Assembly: GCA_964648215.1 (NCBI GenBank)
Contig: CAZYMF010000078.1
Span: 1 to 20,345 of the forward strand
Origin: CAZYMF01 sp964648215
GTDB taxonomy: Bacteria; Desulfobacterota; Binatia; HRBIN30; JACQVA1
Reading direction: 5' to 3'
DNA: 20,345 nt
The translations under genes and the position numbers were made by a program. Each line of letters begins with the position of its first letter. The stretch's first letter is position 1. Shown here in pieces: positions 1-8,140 of the stretch. Under the pieces are notes generated by a model, which saw only the letters and a program-made list of their open reading frames with translations, was not told the DNA's origin and made no database searches.

Positions 1-356
1 CCGAGCAGGCCCATGGCGGCGTACGCGTAAAAGAGCGGGCACGCGGCCGGCGCCGCCGGCCATCCGAGCAGAAGATAGCCCGACTGTGTGTAGCGTTCCG
101 CGATCAGCCACTGCACGTGGGCACCGAGACGTCGCACCCGCGGCTCGTCCCAGGTCGCGCGCTGCTCCACCAGGCTCGCCACCGCCGCCGGCGGAAAACG
201 ATAGCTCGTGCACAGCTCACGCAGCGGCAACGCGGCGGGAACCTGAACCTCGGCGAGGTTCACGTAGTGCGCCGACCGCTCGAAATCGGCACGCCACTGC
301 TCGTAGCCGGCCGGCTCCTCGACCACCGCTAGCGCTTCGTCGAACTTCAAGGACAT
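1..356 (-). CDS. Partial alpha-helical protein, possibly N-terminal domain of an acyltransferase-like (DUF5596-type) protein
   Basis: An open frame starts at ATG 356-354 and runs leftward off the window edge with no stop, giving 118 residues (MSLKFDEALAVVEEP...). The sequence is mostly helical, with conserved-looking aromatic and basic positions (VRRLGAHVQWLIAERY, then GWPAAP and FYAYAAMGLL). This layout, a helical bundle followed by a short segment rich in Trp, Pro, Phe and Tyr, reminds me of the N-terminal part of proteins annotated as acyltransferase domain-containing (DUF5596). That resemblance is from memory only. The ribosome binding site is weak: the nearest purine stretch, GAGG, lies about 13 bases upstream. 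The gene follows the DUF748 gene on the same strand after a spacer of about 100 bases, so they may be co-transcribed. Codon use looks like that of the neighbours. The function cannot be assigned from the part present. Confidence 0.55.
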   Translation of the reverse strand, partial: MSLKFDEALAVVEEPAGYEQWRADFERSAHYVNLAEVQVPAALPLRELCTSYRFPPAAVASLVEQRATWDEPRVRRLGAHVQWLIAERYTQSGYLLLGWPAAPAACPLFYAYAAMGLL

Positions 357-459
357 TTTCACTGGCCAACCTCTATCTACCTGACCGACCAGCGCTATTC
401 CGTTGCGCCGCGGAAGGCAACGCGAAGCGGAAGCCTGTTTCTACGGGGGCTTTGCCCGC

Positions 460-3400
460 TCAGCCCTCGACCACGCCCAGCTTCACGGTCGCCACAGGCG
501 CCCCTTGAGCGAGCTCAGCCGCAGGTTCCGCCAGCTTGATGCGGTTGCTCTCGACGCCGCTGCCCTCCTGCAGCTGCTTCTGCACCCGCTGCAGGCGCGC
601 CTCGGCGAGCGCACGCAGCCGCGTCGGAGCGATCGGCGGCTGCTCGGCGAGCCAGCCGTCGAGTGCCTTGGCGTCCTCCGGCGACAGCTCGCCGGGTTTG
701 TCTTTCGCCCGCGCTTCCAGTGCGTCGCGCACGCGGTCGCGCGTGCCCTTGTGCGTCAGGGAGCCCAGCTTGGCGAAAAAGCTCTCGTTGTTCCACGTCG
801 CCAGCAGATCCTGCTCGCGCAGCCAACGGACGTCCTCCTCGGTCACCGCCGTGTCGAGCGTTACCCCGATGCCAGGACGACTGGCGAGCAACTCGCCGAG
901 CTGCGCCACCTGGTCGGAACCCGCGGGTACAAGCTCGGCACGCCCCGGGCGGAACTCGATCGGCTGCGGCGCCAATGACTTCTTCTCATCGCCACCGCCG
1001 AACACCGCGCCGACCAGCTTCAGCGGCGAGGCCAGGGCGTTGAGGATGGCGTGCTGCAAGGCGCTGCGGATCACCGTGAACAGTCCGATCTTCGTTCCCT
1101 CGGCGCCGCCGGAGACGGGGATGCCGAGATCGATGTTCCCGCTGATGTCCCGCAACAAGGCGAGCGCCATCGACAGCGGAATTCCGAACTGCTGCTGGAA
1201 GAGCGACTCGCCCGCCCCGCCCTCCACGTCGAAGTCGTGCAGCGTGATCCAGTTGTCGGCGTAGTAGTCGCCCTTTTCGAACGAGACCTTGGTCGACACA
1301 GACAGCTTGCCGCTGCCGATGCTGTAGCTCGAGAAGGCGGTGGCGTAGGGGTTGAACGGCGTCAACCCCAGCTTGTCGGCGTAGAGCTGGAACCAACCGG
1401 TACCATTCGAGAGAGCGCCGTAGACGTCGAGCTTCCCTTTCTGGCTACCGATGGCCGAGAGCTTGAAGTTGCCCACCGACGGCCCCGGCCAGCGAGCTCG
1501 GCTGAGCTCGACGGCGAGCAGCGACAGGCCACCTTGGAAGAACGGCTTCACGGTACGATCGGTCATCGCCACGTCGCCCTTGTCGATGCGCAGCGAGGCC
1601 AGCTTGACATCGACCGGACGCGGCGGCGCGCTCTGCGCCGGCGGCGACGGTGGCGCCGTTGCCGGCGCCGCCGAGAAGTTCGGCAGGACAAAGCCGTCGG
1701 CCGTACGCGTGACCCGCACCTTCGGGCTCTCGATGCGCATGTCTCCGAGCACGACCTCTATGGGCTTGCTCGTCTCTCCCTGGCCCTTCCCCGGCAACAG
1801 GCCGGGCACCTTCAGCTCCGTGATCGGGAGGCTCAGTGCGTGGACTCCCAGCAAGAAGGCTTTGGGATCGGGTCCGGTCAGTTGCAGGTCGCCGAGCGAC
1901 AGCCGACCCTTGAATGTCAGATCTCGAGACGGCTCGGCCCTGGCGGGGGCCGGCAGGGCGCCCGGGGCGTTCAGCTCGTCGATGTCGAGACCGATGGACT
2001 TGGCCGTGACGGCGAAGTCCATCGGCGCCACGCCGCTCGCTTGCAGATCGGCGAGCCCGAGCTTGCCGCTGACGCGCACGTCGTTCGCCGCGGGAGCGGA
2101 ACCATCGCCGGGCGCGGCGAGGCCAGCTTCGATCTTCAGATCGGAGCTGAGCGTTGCCGACTGCAACTGCGTTACCGGCACGGCGCCAGCGGCGCGCGCC
2201 AACCCCGGCAGGGAGAGATCGGTGATCTTCAGCGAGCCACCGAAGGCCGGAGGAACCACCGTGACGGCTCCCTTCAGAGCCACCTGTCCTTTGGCCACGG
2301 TGACGGTCAGATCCGCCTTGCCCGGCTGCTCGCCGCTGTCGGCGAGGCCGCTGACGGCTGCCGCAATACCAACGTCGATCGGCTCCTCGGCGCCGAGCAG
2401 CAGCACCCGCGAATCGTCGACGTGCAGCGAGGCCAGGGACCAGTGCCACGGACTCTCCTCCGGCTCGGCCGCTGCCCCCGCCTTCGCCGCAGGCGGCGGC
2501 GCCGTCGCCTCCGGCGGAGTCGCGGGAGTCGGTTCCGTCGCCGCCTTCACCGCCTTGCTCGTGCCTGCTGCGAGGAAGGGAAGCAGGTCTCCTCCCTGCG
2601 GCCGCACGAGAAGAGAGGCCCCGGTGAGGGCAACCTCGGCCACCGCCGCTCGGTGTGCGAGCAGATCCACCGGGTCGACCTTCACCGTGAGGTTCTTCCA
2701 CGCCAACGCCGGCTCCTCGAAGTTGGACACACGGACAGCCACGTCGCGCAGGCTCACCGTGCCACTCACCTGGTTCCGCTTGCCGGTCTCGAGCCGGTAC
2801 TTGAGGGCCGCATCGACCTCTCCATGCAGCGCGCTCCAGCCGACGTTGGGGATGTAGAACCGCGAGCGGCGCAAAGGCAAACCGTCTGCCTCGATGTCGG
2901 CTTCCAGACCGAAGCCTTTCTCCAGCATGGTAAAGCGCGCGTCGAGGCGCAGCGATGCCTGGTCGAAGGCGAGCTCCAGGTGCACCGTCGCCGGCTGGCC
3001 GTAGAACCCCGGTCGCAGCGCGATGTCGCGGACCTGGATCTGCTGCAGATTCATCTCCAGCGGCTCGGTGTCCTTGACCTCGAAGTCGCGAAAGAGCACC
3101 CCGCCGCGGCGCAGAACGAAGCGGTCGATGCCGAAACCCCACCCTTCCTTCGCCGCCCCCGGTGTCGGTGCCGGAGTCGGGGCCGCCGGCTCCTTGCTCA
3201 CCGGGACCAGCGCCATCAGATTGATGCGGCCGTTCGCCAGACGATCGAGGGCGACATGCGGCTCGTCGAGCTCCACCTCGCTGAGCTGGATCGTCTTGCG
3301 GAACAGCGGCAGCCAACGCAGCCTGACGGCCAGCCTCTTCCACGCGATCAGCGGCTGCTCGCTCTTCGGAGCGGGCGAGGCGAGCGCCGCCGCCGGCGAA

Positions 3401-3729
3401 GGTCCGCCCGACGGGGAAGGCGCGGGTGGATCGGTGCCAACGGTCGCCGGCGGCACCGGCGTCGCGGACGGTGACGGAGCGCCGTTTGCCGCGGTCACCG
3501 TCGGCGACGCCCAGATCGCCACGTCCTCGAGCGCCACGCCGCCGCGCAGCAGGGAGAGATCGACGTCGCCCACCTCGACCCGGGCCTGTAGCGCCTGCGA
3601 GGCCTGCGAGATCAGCACCCGCCGCAGAACCTCGGGCAGGGCCACCCGCACGATCACGAGCACGAGCAGCACCACGAGCCAGCGCCGCCACCGCCACAGG
3701 CGCTCTCGCCAGCTGGACATCCAACTCAT
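460..3729 (-). CDS. DUF748 / AsmA-like membrane-anchored envelope protein
   Basis: A 1089-residue protein. Residues about 1-16 are basic and Trp-rich, and residues about 17-33 form one hydrophobic helix (WLVVLLVLVIVRVALP). That is a signal anchor placing the long remainder in the periplasm. The body is built of repeated beta-strand segments separated by four Pro/Ala/Ser/Thr-rich linkers near residues 83-123, 180-195, 395-425 and 685-705. The best-conserved part lies near residues 785-870 (TPFNPYATAFSSYSIGSG, then YYADNWITLHDFDVEG and FGIPLSMALALLRDISG), which is characteristic of DUF748 proteins. A C-terminal segment from about residue 925 (FRPGRAELVPAGSDQ) recalls an OmpA-like motif, followed by charged helices. 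Relatives are AsmA/TamB-like proteins linked to outer-membrane assembly or lipid transport; the exact role is unknown. ATG 3729 is chosen because GGGAAG lies 4 bases upstream and the anchor begins directly after it. The frame stays open to 4608 but would overlap the hotdog gene on the other strand. Confidence 0.85.
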   Translation of the reverse strand: MSWMSSWRERLWRWRRWLVVLLVLVIVRVALPEVLRRVLISQASQALQARVEVGDVDLSLLRGGVALEDVAIWASPTVTAANGAPSPSATPVPPATVGTDPPAPSPSGGPSPAAALASPAPKSEQPLIAWKRLAVRLRWLPLFRKTIQLSEVELDEPHVALDRLANGRINLMALVPVSKEPAAPTPAPTPGAAKEGWGFGIDRFVLRRGGVLFRDFEVKDTEPLEMNLQQIQVRDIALRPGFYGQPATVHLELAFDQASLRLDARFTMLEKGFGLEADIEADGLPLRRSRFYIPNVGWSALHGEVDAALKYRLETGKRNQVSGTVSLRDVAVRVSNFEEPALAWKNLTVKVDPVDLLAHRAAVAEVALTGASLLVRPQGGDLLPFLAAGTSKAVKAATEPTPATPPEATAPPPAAKAGAAAEPEESPWHWSLASLHVDDSRVLLLGAEEPIDVGIAAAVSGLADSGEQPGKADLTVTVAKGQVALKGAVTVVPPAFGGSLKITDLSLPGLARAAGAVPVTQLQSATLSSDLKIEAGLAAPGDGSAPAANDVRVSGKLGLADLQASGVAPMDFAVTAKSIGLDIDELNAPGALPAPARAEPSRDLTFKGRLSLGDLQLTGPDPKAFLLGVHALSLPITELKVPGLLPGKGQGETSKPIEVVLGDMRIESPKVRVTRTADGFVLPNFSAAPATAPPSPPAQSAPPRPVDVKLASLRIDKGDVAMTDRTVKPFFQGGLSLLAVELSRARWPGPSVGNFKLSAIGSQKGKLDVYGALSNGTGWFQLYADKLGLTPFNPYATAFSSYSIGSGKLSVSTKVSFEKGDYYADNWITLHDFDVEGGAGESLFQQQFGIPLSMALALLRDISGNIDLGIPVSGGAEGTKIGLFTVIRSALQHAILNALASPLKLVGAVFGGGDEKKSLAPQPIEFRPGRAELVPAGSDQVAQLGELLASRPGIGVTLDTAVTEEDVRWLREQDLLATWNNESFFAKLGSLTHKGTRDRVRDALEARAKDKPGELSPEDAKALDGWLAEQPPIAPTRLRALAEARLQRVQKQLQEGSGVESNRIKLAEPAAELAQGAPVATVKLGVVEG

Positions 3730-3816
3730 AAGGCTTCCCGGCGGAAGGACTCCATGATGCGCTACAGAGTAGTCCCTCGCCGGCACGAGTCCAACACTGC
3801 CTCCACTCAAGCGCGG

Positions 3817-3845
3817 TTGGCAGCGCGGCCCGGGCGCGCTAGAGG
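3817..3845 (+). promoter_or_regulatory. Possible sigma-70-type promoter for the hotdog gene
   Basis: TTGGCA at 3817-3822 matches five of six bases of the -35 consensus. After exactly 17 bases comes TAGAGG at 3840-3845, a weak (three of six) -10 match. It lies in the 135-base divergent spacer between the DUF748 gene and the hotdog gene, and would start transcription about 15 bases before ATG 3865. A match this loose occurs by chance, so this is only a suggestion. Confidence 0.25.
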
Positions 3846-3864
3846 ACACCCCCAAGAGACGGTC

Positions 3865-4335
3865 ATGCACGAGATCCACGTCCCACGGGAAGAGCTGGAG
3901 GCCTTGGGGCAATCGCCCGTCCTCTTCGACGCCCTCGTCGGCGAGGACGACAACGGCCTGGTCTTCCGCAAGACGCTCAGCCGCGCCGATCCCGGCGTCG
4001 CCGAGCAGCGGGTCACGCCGCTCTGGCCGCACCATCTGCCCGGCGAGCTGGTCATCGCGCTGACCGGCCAGGCGGGAGTCATCGCCGCCCACCGCAAGGG
4101 CTTGATCGCGAACGGCTGGCGCGGCCACGGCGTGCGCATCCGCGATGCCCGCTTCCCGGCTCCGGTCCTGCTCGGCGAGACGTTCTTCACCCGCGTCGAC
4201 ATCGCGCGGGTGCGCCGGATGCGGGACAGCGTCTACGTTCAGTTCCGCTTTCGCATGTGGAAGCTCGCCCAAGACCAGGGTGAAGTCGAAACCTTCCGCA
4301 GCGAGCAGGACGCGATGTTCTTTCCGGGCGAGTGA
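3865..4335 (+). CDS. Hotdog-fold protein (thioesterase / dehydratase-like)
   Basis: A 156-residue protein starting MHEIHVPREELEAL. The order of motifs fits a single hotdog domain of the FabZ/4HBT/MaoC type: a loop HHLPGELVIALTGQAG leading into the long central helix, then strands carrying GHGVRIRDARFPAPVLLGET, and the final strands VYVQFRFRMWKLAQDQG and QDAMFF. Hotdog enzymes usually hydrolyse acyl-CoA or acyl-ACP thioesters or dehydrate 3-hydroxyacyl groups. The His of the HHLPGE loop could correspond to the FabZ catalytic His, but the partner acid is not clear, so the substrate and even enzymatic activity are unassigned. ATG 3865 is chosen because the domain starts there. The frame is open back to 3754, but that extension (RRHESNTASTQARL) is low complexity and would cover the divergent promoter region. 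A weak AAGAGA precedes the start. It heads a plus-strand group with the next two genes. Confidence 0.7.
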   Translation: MHEIHVPREELEALGQSPVLFDALVGEDDNGLVFRKTLSRADPGVAEQRVTPLWPHHLPGELVIALTGQAGVIAAHRKGLIANGWRGHGVRIRDARFPAPVLLGETFFTRVDIARVRRMRDSVYVQFRFRMWKLAQDQGEVETFRSEQDAMFFPGE

Positions 4336-4447
4336 CGCGCGGGAAGATCGCCTGAGAAGCCGGCAACAGGGAACCGGCGATACCTCTTTCGACGCGAGCA
4401 CAAAGCTGCCAAGATCGCCCGACACGAACACGGCAGCGGGAGGGGGT

Positions 4448-4837
4448 ATGGACGCCGGCAAGACGACGCTTCGGATCTTTGCGCTTCTCTTCGGCCTGCG
4501 GGCCCTCACCGACGTCTTCAAGCCGCTCGGTGCCGGCGCGGGTCTGGTGTTCTTCGGCAAGCTGCTCACCGGCGTGCCGAACTTGATCCTGGCGCCGCTG
4601 GTCGGCATCTACATGCTCGTCTACGCCTACGGCCTGTGGCGCCTGCGGCGCTTCGCGCTGCCGATGGGAATCGCCTACGCCGTCTACGCTTCGATCAATC
4701 TCGCGCTCTTCCCCATCCTACAGCCGATCCCCGGCGGCTACGGCGCCGGCGCCTACGCGGGGTTCGTGGCCGTCGGCGCCGGCGTGTGCTGGGGCGCCGT
4801 GTGGCTGCTGCGGCGGCGCGCCGCCGAGCTGACGTAG
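4448..4837 (+). CDS. Small integral membrane protein, four predicted helices
   Basis: A 129-residue protein (MDAGKTTLRIFALLFGLRALTDV...). It has four hydrophobic stretches: around residues 8-24, 38-58 (NLILAPLVGIYMLVYAYGLW), 66-88 (ALPMGIAYAVYASINLALF) and 96-122 (GAGAYAGFVAVGAGVCWGAVWLL). It ends in RRRAAELT, so the C-terminus is probably cytoplasmic by the positive-inside rule. The start at 4448 is supported by the purine-rich GGGAGG about 5 bases upstream. The frame is open further upstream but would overlap the hotdog gene. The gene is 112 bases after the hotdog gene and 31 bases before the HEAT-repeat gene. No family is recognised; it resembles the many short, uncharacterised membrane proteins of bacterial genomes. 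Function unknown. Confidence 0.75.
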   Translation: MDAGKTTLRIFALLFGLRALTDVFKPLGAGAGLVFFGKLLTGVPNLILAPLVGIYMLVYAYGLWRLRRFALPMGIAYAVYASINLALFPILQPIPGGYGAGAYAGFVAVGAGVCWGAVWLLRRRAAELT

Positions 4838-4868
4838 CCCGCCGGGCCGCGCGAGCGCAGCCGCCGCC

Positions 4869-5837
4869 ATGCCGAGATCGCACCGCCTCGAGGACCTCCT
4901 CACCGAGCTGCACGAGCTGCAGGCGAAGCCGTTCGACGAGGCGGCGATCGCCAGGCTGAAGCAGGTGCTCGAGAGCAAGCTGTCGCACGCGGTCGCCAAA
5001 GCGGCGCAGATCGCCGGCGAGGCGGAGCTCGCGGCGCTGCTGCCCGATCTGGCGGCGGCCTTCGATCGTCTCATGATCCACCCGGTGAAGACGGATCCCG
5101 GCTGTGCCGCGAAGGCGGCCATAGCCGACGCGCTGTATCGCCTCGGCCACGACGACGAGGCCCCCTTCCTGTGCGGCATCCGCCACGTGCAGCTCGAGCC
5201 GGTCTACGGCGGCAAGGCCGACACCGCCGGCCCGTTGCGCAGCGCCTGCGCGCTGGGCCTGGTACGGATGGGCTATCGCGAGCAGATGAGCGAGCTCGCC
5301 GATCTGCTCGCCGACCCCGAGGCGCCGGTGCGTCTGGCCGCCGTGCGCGCCATCGCCTACAGCGAGAGCGACCAGGGCGTTCCGCTGCTGCGGCTCAAGG
5401 TGCTCACCGGAGACGAAGAGCCGCAGGTGATCGCCGAGAGTCTGCAGACGTTGCTGCGGCTGGCGCCGGATCCCTCACTACCCTTCGTCTCGCGACTGCT
5501 CGACGCGCCGGCGACGGAGACGCGCGAGGCCGCCGCCATCGCCCTCGGCGGCTCGCGCCTGGCCGCGGCGTTCGCGATCCTGCGCGAGTGGTGGCAGCGC
5601 ACGGCCAGCGTCGAGCTCCGCCGCACCGCCCTGCTGGCCATCGCCATGCTCCGCCGCGATCAACCCCTGGAGTTCCTCCTCTCCCTCGTCGCCGAGGGCA
5701 ACGGCATGGACGCGCGCGACGCCGTCGCCGCGCTCGGCCTGTATGGTCACGACGACGCGCTACGCGAGCGCGTCGCCGCCATCGTCAAGCGCCGCAAGGA
5801 CGTCGACCTGCGCGACGCACTCGCCGCGGCGTTCTGA
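4869..5837 (+). CDS. HEAT-repeat protein
   Basis: A 322-residue soluble protein without signal peptide or membrane segment. From about residue 60 to the end it is a series of paired helices of 30-40 residues with the HEAT/PBS-lyase look: CAAKAAIADALYRLGHDD, LRSACALGLVRMGYREQ, APVRLAAVRAIAYSES, QVIAESLQTLLRLAPDP, TREAAAIALGGSRLA and RRTALLAIAMLRRDQP. Such superhelical scaffolds bind other proteins, and some belong to phycocyanobilin-lyase-like or sensor systems. Nothing here points to a particular partner. The residues before the repeats (LEDLLTELHELQAKPFDE) are also helical. ATG 4869 lacks a good Shine-Dalgarno sequence, being preceded by a Cys/Arg-codon-rich GC stretch, so translation may partly depend on the upstream membrane-protein gene 31 bases away. 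It ends 73 bases from the convergent gdh gene. Confidence 0.8.
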   Translation: MPRSHRLEDLLTELHELQAKPFDEAAIARLKQVLESKLSHAVAKAAQIAGEAELAALLPDLAAAFDRLMIHPVKTDPGCAAKAAIADALYRLGHDDEAPFLCGIRHVQLEPVYGGKADTAGPLRSACALGLVRMGYREQMSELADLLADPEAPVRLAAVRAIAYSESDQGVPLLRLKVLTGDEEPQVIAESLQTLLRLAPDPSLPFVSRLLDAPATETREAAAIALGGSRLAAAFAILREWWQRTASVELRRTALLAIAMLRRDQPLEFLLSLVAEGNGMDARDAVAALGLYGHDDALRERVAAIVKRRKDVDLRDALAAAF

Positions 5838-5910
5838 CAGCGGAGACGAACCCTCTCCGAACCAAGCTGCGCGCGCCCGGGAACAGTGGAGCGCCGCGGG
5901 ACGGGGACGA

Positions 5911-7026
5911 TCAGTCGCCCACCCGGATCACGTTCTTGATGCCGCCGGCGCCGGCGAGCAGCAGATCGCGGTAGCCCGTCATCGGGAAGCGGCCGGTGAT
6001 CAGCTTGCCGGGTGCTTGCGGCCAGCGCTCGAGGAAGATTCCGAGATCGCGAATGGCCGCCTCGAACGCCTCGCGATTGGCGTTCACCGTACCGAACACG
6101 ACCTGATTCTTCAGCACCAGGTTGCGCATGATCCGGTCGGTGTCGAGCTCGATCGGCGCTTTGCGGCCGGGGACGCCGGTGAAGACGAAGATGGCATTGG
6201 TGCCCAGCACCTCCATCATCGCGAACGACACCTTGGAAGCGCCAGTCGCCTCATAGACGACGTCGATGTTGCCCACCTCCTCGGCCAGCTCCTCGATCGA
6301 GTGCGTCGCGGCGGAGACGTAGTGCGCGCCGATCGCTTGCGCCAGGTCGGCCTTGGGGCTGGGCGGTGACTCGCGCGAGTAGACGAAGGTGTCGAAGTCC
6401 GCCGCGCGCAACGCCATGGCGCCGAGCAACCCCACCGGTCCGGCTCCGAGCACCACGGCCCGGTGGCCCCTGCCGTCCCGCTTGCCGAGCTCCGCCGGAC
6501 GGATCCACGGCAGGCGTTGCTGCACCTGGAAGATCTGGGTGAGGGCCTTCTCGGCGATGGTGAGCGGCTCGACGAGAACGGCGACGTCGCGCAGATGCGG
6601 CGGCACCACGTTCATGTACTTCTCGTCGTCGACCACCAGCTCGGTCATGAAGCCGTGGCGCTGCTTGATGCCGCGCTCGGTGAAATCGCCCGTGTAGCAG
6701 AAGTCCTGGCGATCCGAGCGACAGGCGAGGCAGTCCTGGTGCGGGCAGGGTCGCCGCACCAGCGGCACCACCAGATCGCCGACCTTGACGCGAGAGACCC
6801 GCGGACCGACCTCGACGACCTCGCCCAGCGACTCGTGCCCGATGACCAAGTAGTCGGAACCGTCCGGCGGCGTTCCGTACTCGAAGGTGCAGATCTCGCG
6901 ATCGGTGCCGCAGATACCCACCTCCAGCATGCGGAGCTTGACGTCCGTCGGCGAGCCAAGGTCCGGCTCGGGGTGATCGATCAGATTGATCTGGCGCTGC
7001 TCCGGGAAGACGGCAATCGCTTTCAT
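5911..7026 (-). CDS. gdh: Zinc-dependent glucose 1-dehydrogenase, Sulfolobus-like MDR family
   Basis: A 371-residue medium-chain dehydrogenase that oxidises glucose (and often other aldoses) to the lactone with NAD(P)+. The N-terminal catalytic domain carries GICGTDRE with Cys39, then GHE at His64-Glu65, which are the expected catalytic zinc ligands. Structural-zinc cysteines lie at 94, 99, 102 and 110 (C-x4-C-x2-C-x7-C). The Rossmann domain begins near residue 190 with VVLGAGPVGLLG. The first 130 residues align well from memory with the Sulfolobus glucose dehydrogenase (MKAI start, ICGTDREI, FxERGI...GFM). ATG 7026 is chosen because AAGGA lies just upstream and MKAIAVFPE is the family start; the frame remains open to 7095. 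It is the last gene of the tkt-zwf-opcA-glk-gdh run, 84 bases after glk. Galactose or other sugars are possible alternative substrates. Confidence 0.85.
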   Translation of the reverse strand: MKAIAVFPEQRQINLIDHPEPDLGSPTDVKLRMLEVGICGTDREICTFEYGTPPDGSDYLVIGHESLGEVVEVGPRVSRVKVGDLVVPLVRRPCPHQDCLACRSDRQDFCYTGDFTERGIKQRHGFMTELVVDDEKYMNVVPPHLRDVAVLVEPLTIAEKALTQIFQVQQRLPWIRPAELGKRDGRGHRAVVLGAGPVGLLGAMALRAADFDTFVYSRESPPSPKADLAQAIGAHYVSAATHSIEELAEEVGNIDVVYEATGASKVSFAMMEVLGTNAIFVFTGVPGRKAPIELDTDRIMRNLVLKNQVVFGTVNANREAFEAAIRDLGIFLERWPQAPGKLITGRFPMTGYRDLLLAGAGGIKNVIRVGD

Positions 7027-7110
7027 ACTTCCTTCGATGCCGCCGATGGAAACCGGTTTCAAGCCCCGGGCCTGACGGCGGCGGCGAGCCGCCACCCTCG
7101 GGGTCGCGCC

Positions 7111-8121
7111 TCAGGAGCGCAGATGCGCGGCGTAGTAGGCGGCGCCACGCAGGGCGGCGCGCGGGTTCAACGAGACCTCGACCCGCAGATCTCCGAGCAG
7201 ATCGGCAAAGCGGCCCTTGTCGGTGAAGCCGCGCAGGAAGTTGTCATTCTTCTGCAGCGCCGGGAGCAGCTTGGGCGCGATGCCGCCGGCGACGAAGACG
7301 CCGCCGAGCGCCAGACACTTGAGTGCCAGGTTGCCGGCCTCGGCGCCGTAGAGGGAGGCGAACAGGTCGAGCGCCGCCACGCAGACGGGATCCCGCCCGG
7401 CCAGGCCGGCCTCGGTGATCGCCGCGCTTGGATCGCCCGCCTTCAGCTTCTGGGTGAGCCAGGCGGGCTCCTCTCTGCAGTCGCTCTCGCGCAGAAAGCC
7501 GTAGAGGCTGTGCAGGCCCGGCCCCGAGAGAACCCGCTCGTAGCTAACGTGCCCGTGGAACTCGCGGCGCAGGTAGCGCAGCAGCTCGATCTCCTGATCC
7601 GTGCGCGGGGCGAAGTCGGCGTGGCCTCCTTCCGAAGCGATCGGGTGGTAGCGCTCGCCGTCCCAGTACAGCAGCGCCTCGCCCAGACCGGTGCCGGCGG
7701 CGATGACCGCGATGTTCGCCCGGCGGCGCGGCGGCGCCTTGGAGTTGAGCGCCGCCACCTCGTTCGGGCGCAGGTGGAGCATCCCGTAGGCCGTGGCCTC
7801 GAGATCGTTGAGCAGCTTGACGCGCGGGACGCCGCTCGCTCGGGCCAGCGCCTTCTCGTCCAATTGCCAGCCGAGATTGGTGATGTGACTCTTGCCTTCG
7901 ATCACCGGCCCGGCGACGCCGAAGCAGGCGACCGCCACGACGCCATCGGATTTGCCCTGCAAGAACCGCTGCAGGATCTCCGCCAGCGAGCCGTGCTCGC
8001 CGCTGGCGAACGTGGCCTGGCGCACCGGGCGCAGGTCATTGCCCGCGGCCGCGAACAACGCCAGGTTCGTCTTCGTGCCGCCGACGTCCCCGGCGAGGAT
8101 TTTCGCCTCCGTCGCACTCAT
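7111..8121 (-). CDS. glk: Glucokinase (Glk family)
   Basis: A 336-residue cytoplasmic kinase that makes glucose 6-phosphate from glucose and ATP. The phosphate-binding motif GDVGGTKT is at residues 11-18, FGVAGPV at 67-73, LLNDLEATAYG at 103-113 (Asp106 being the likely catalytic base), AAGTGLGEALL at 141-151, SEGGHADFAP at 163-172, and FVAGGIAPK near the C-terminus. The SEGGH-DF signature and the absence of the ROK CxCGxxGC zinc motif place it in the E. coli Glk family (Pfam Glucokinase) rather than ROK. The length is close to the E. coli enzyme (about 320). ATG 8121 is preceded by AAGGGAG with 6-base spacing. Its product is the substrate of the zwf enzyme encoded upstream in the same direction. 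The 192-base spacer to opcA holds a seven-base-phased repeat, so glk may not share a simple transcript with opcA. Confidence 0.93.
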   Translation of the reverse strand: MSATEAKILAGDVGGTKTNLALFAAAGNDLRPVRQATFASGEHGSLAEILQRFLQGKSDGVVAVACFGVAGPVIEGKSHITNLGWQLDEKALARASGVPRVKLLNDLEATAYGMLHLRPNEVAALNSKAPPRRRANIAVIAAGTGLGEALLYWDGERYHPIASEGGHADFAPRTDQEIELLRYLRREFHGHVSYERVLSGPGLHSLYGFLRESDCREEPAWLTQKLKAGDPSAAITEAGLAGRDPVCVAALDLFASLYGAEAGNLALKCLALGGVFVAGGIAPKLLPALQKNDNFLRGFTDKGRFADLLGDLRVEVSLNPRAALRGAAYYAAHLRS

Positions 8122-8140
8122 GCGCCGCTCCCTTCGACGG

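Noticed and set aside
431..451. AAGCC...GGCTT inverted repeat after the DUF748 stop
   Set aside because: Only five pairs, a long loop and no T tract; too weak to call a terminator.
1051..3474. An 807-codon plus-strand frame opposite the DUF748 gene, and a 759-codon frame on the minus strand in another phase
   Set aside because: Both have Arg-rich low-complexity products. The DUF748 frame has the membrane anchor, conserved motifs and codon pattern of a real gene.
3730..4608. N-terminal extension of the DUF748 protein by 293 residues
   Set aside because: The extra part overlaps the hotdog gene on the other strand and the divergent spacer, and the signal anchor would become internal.
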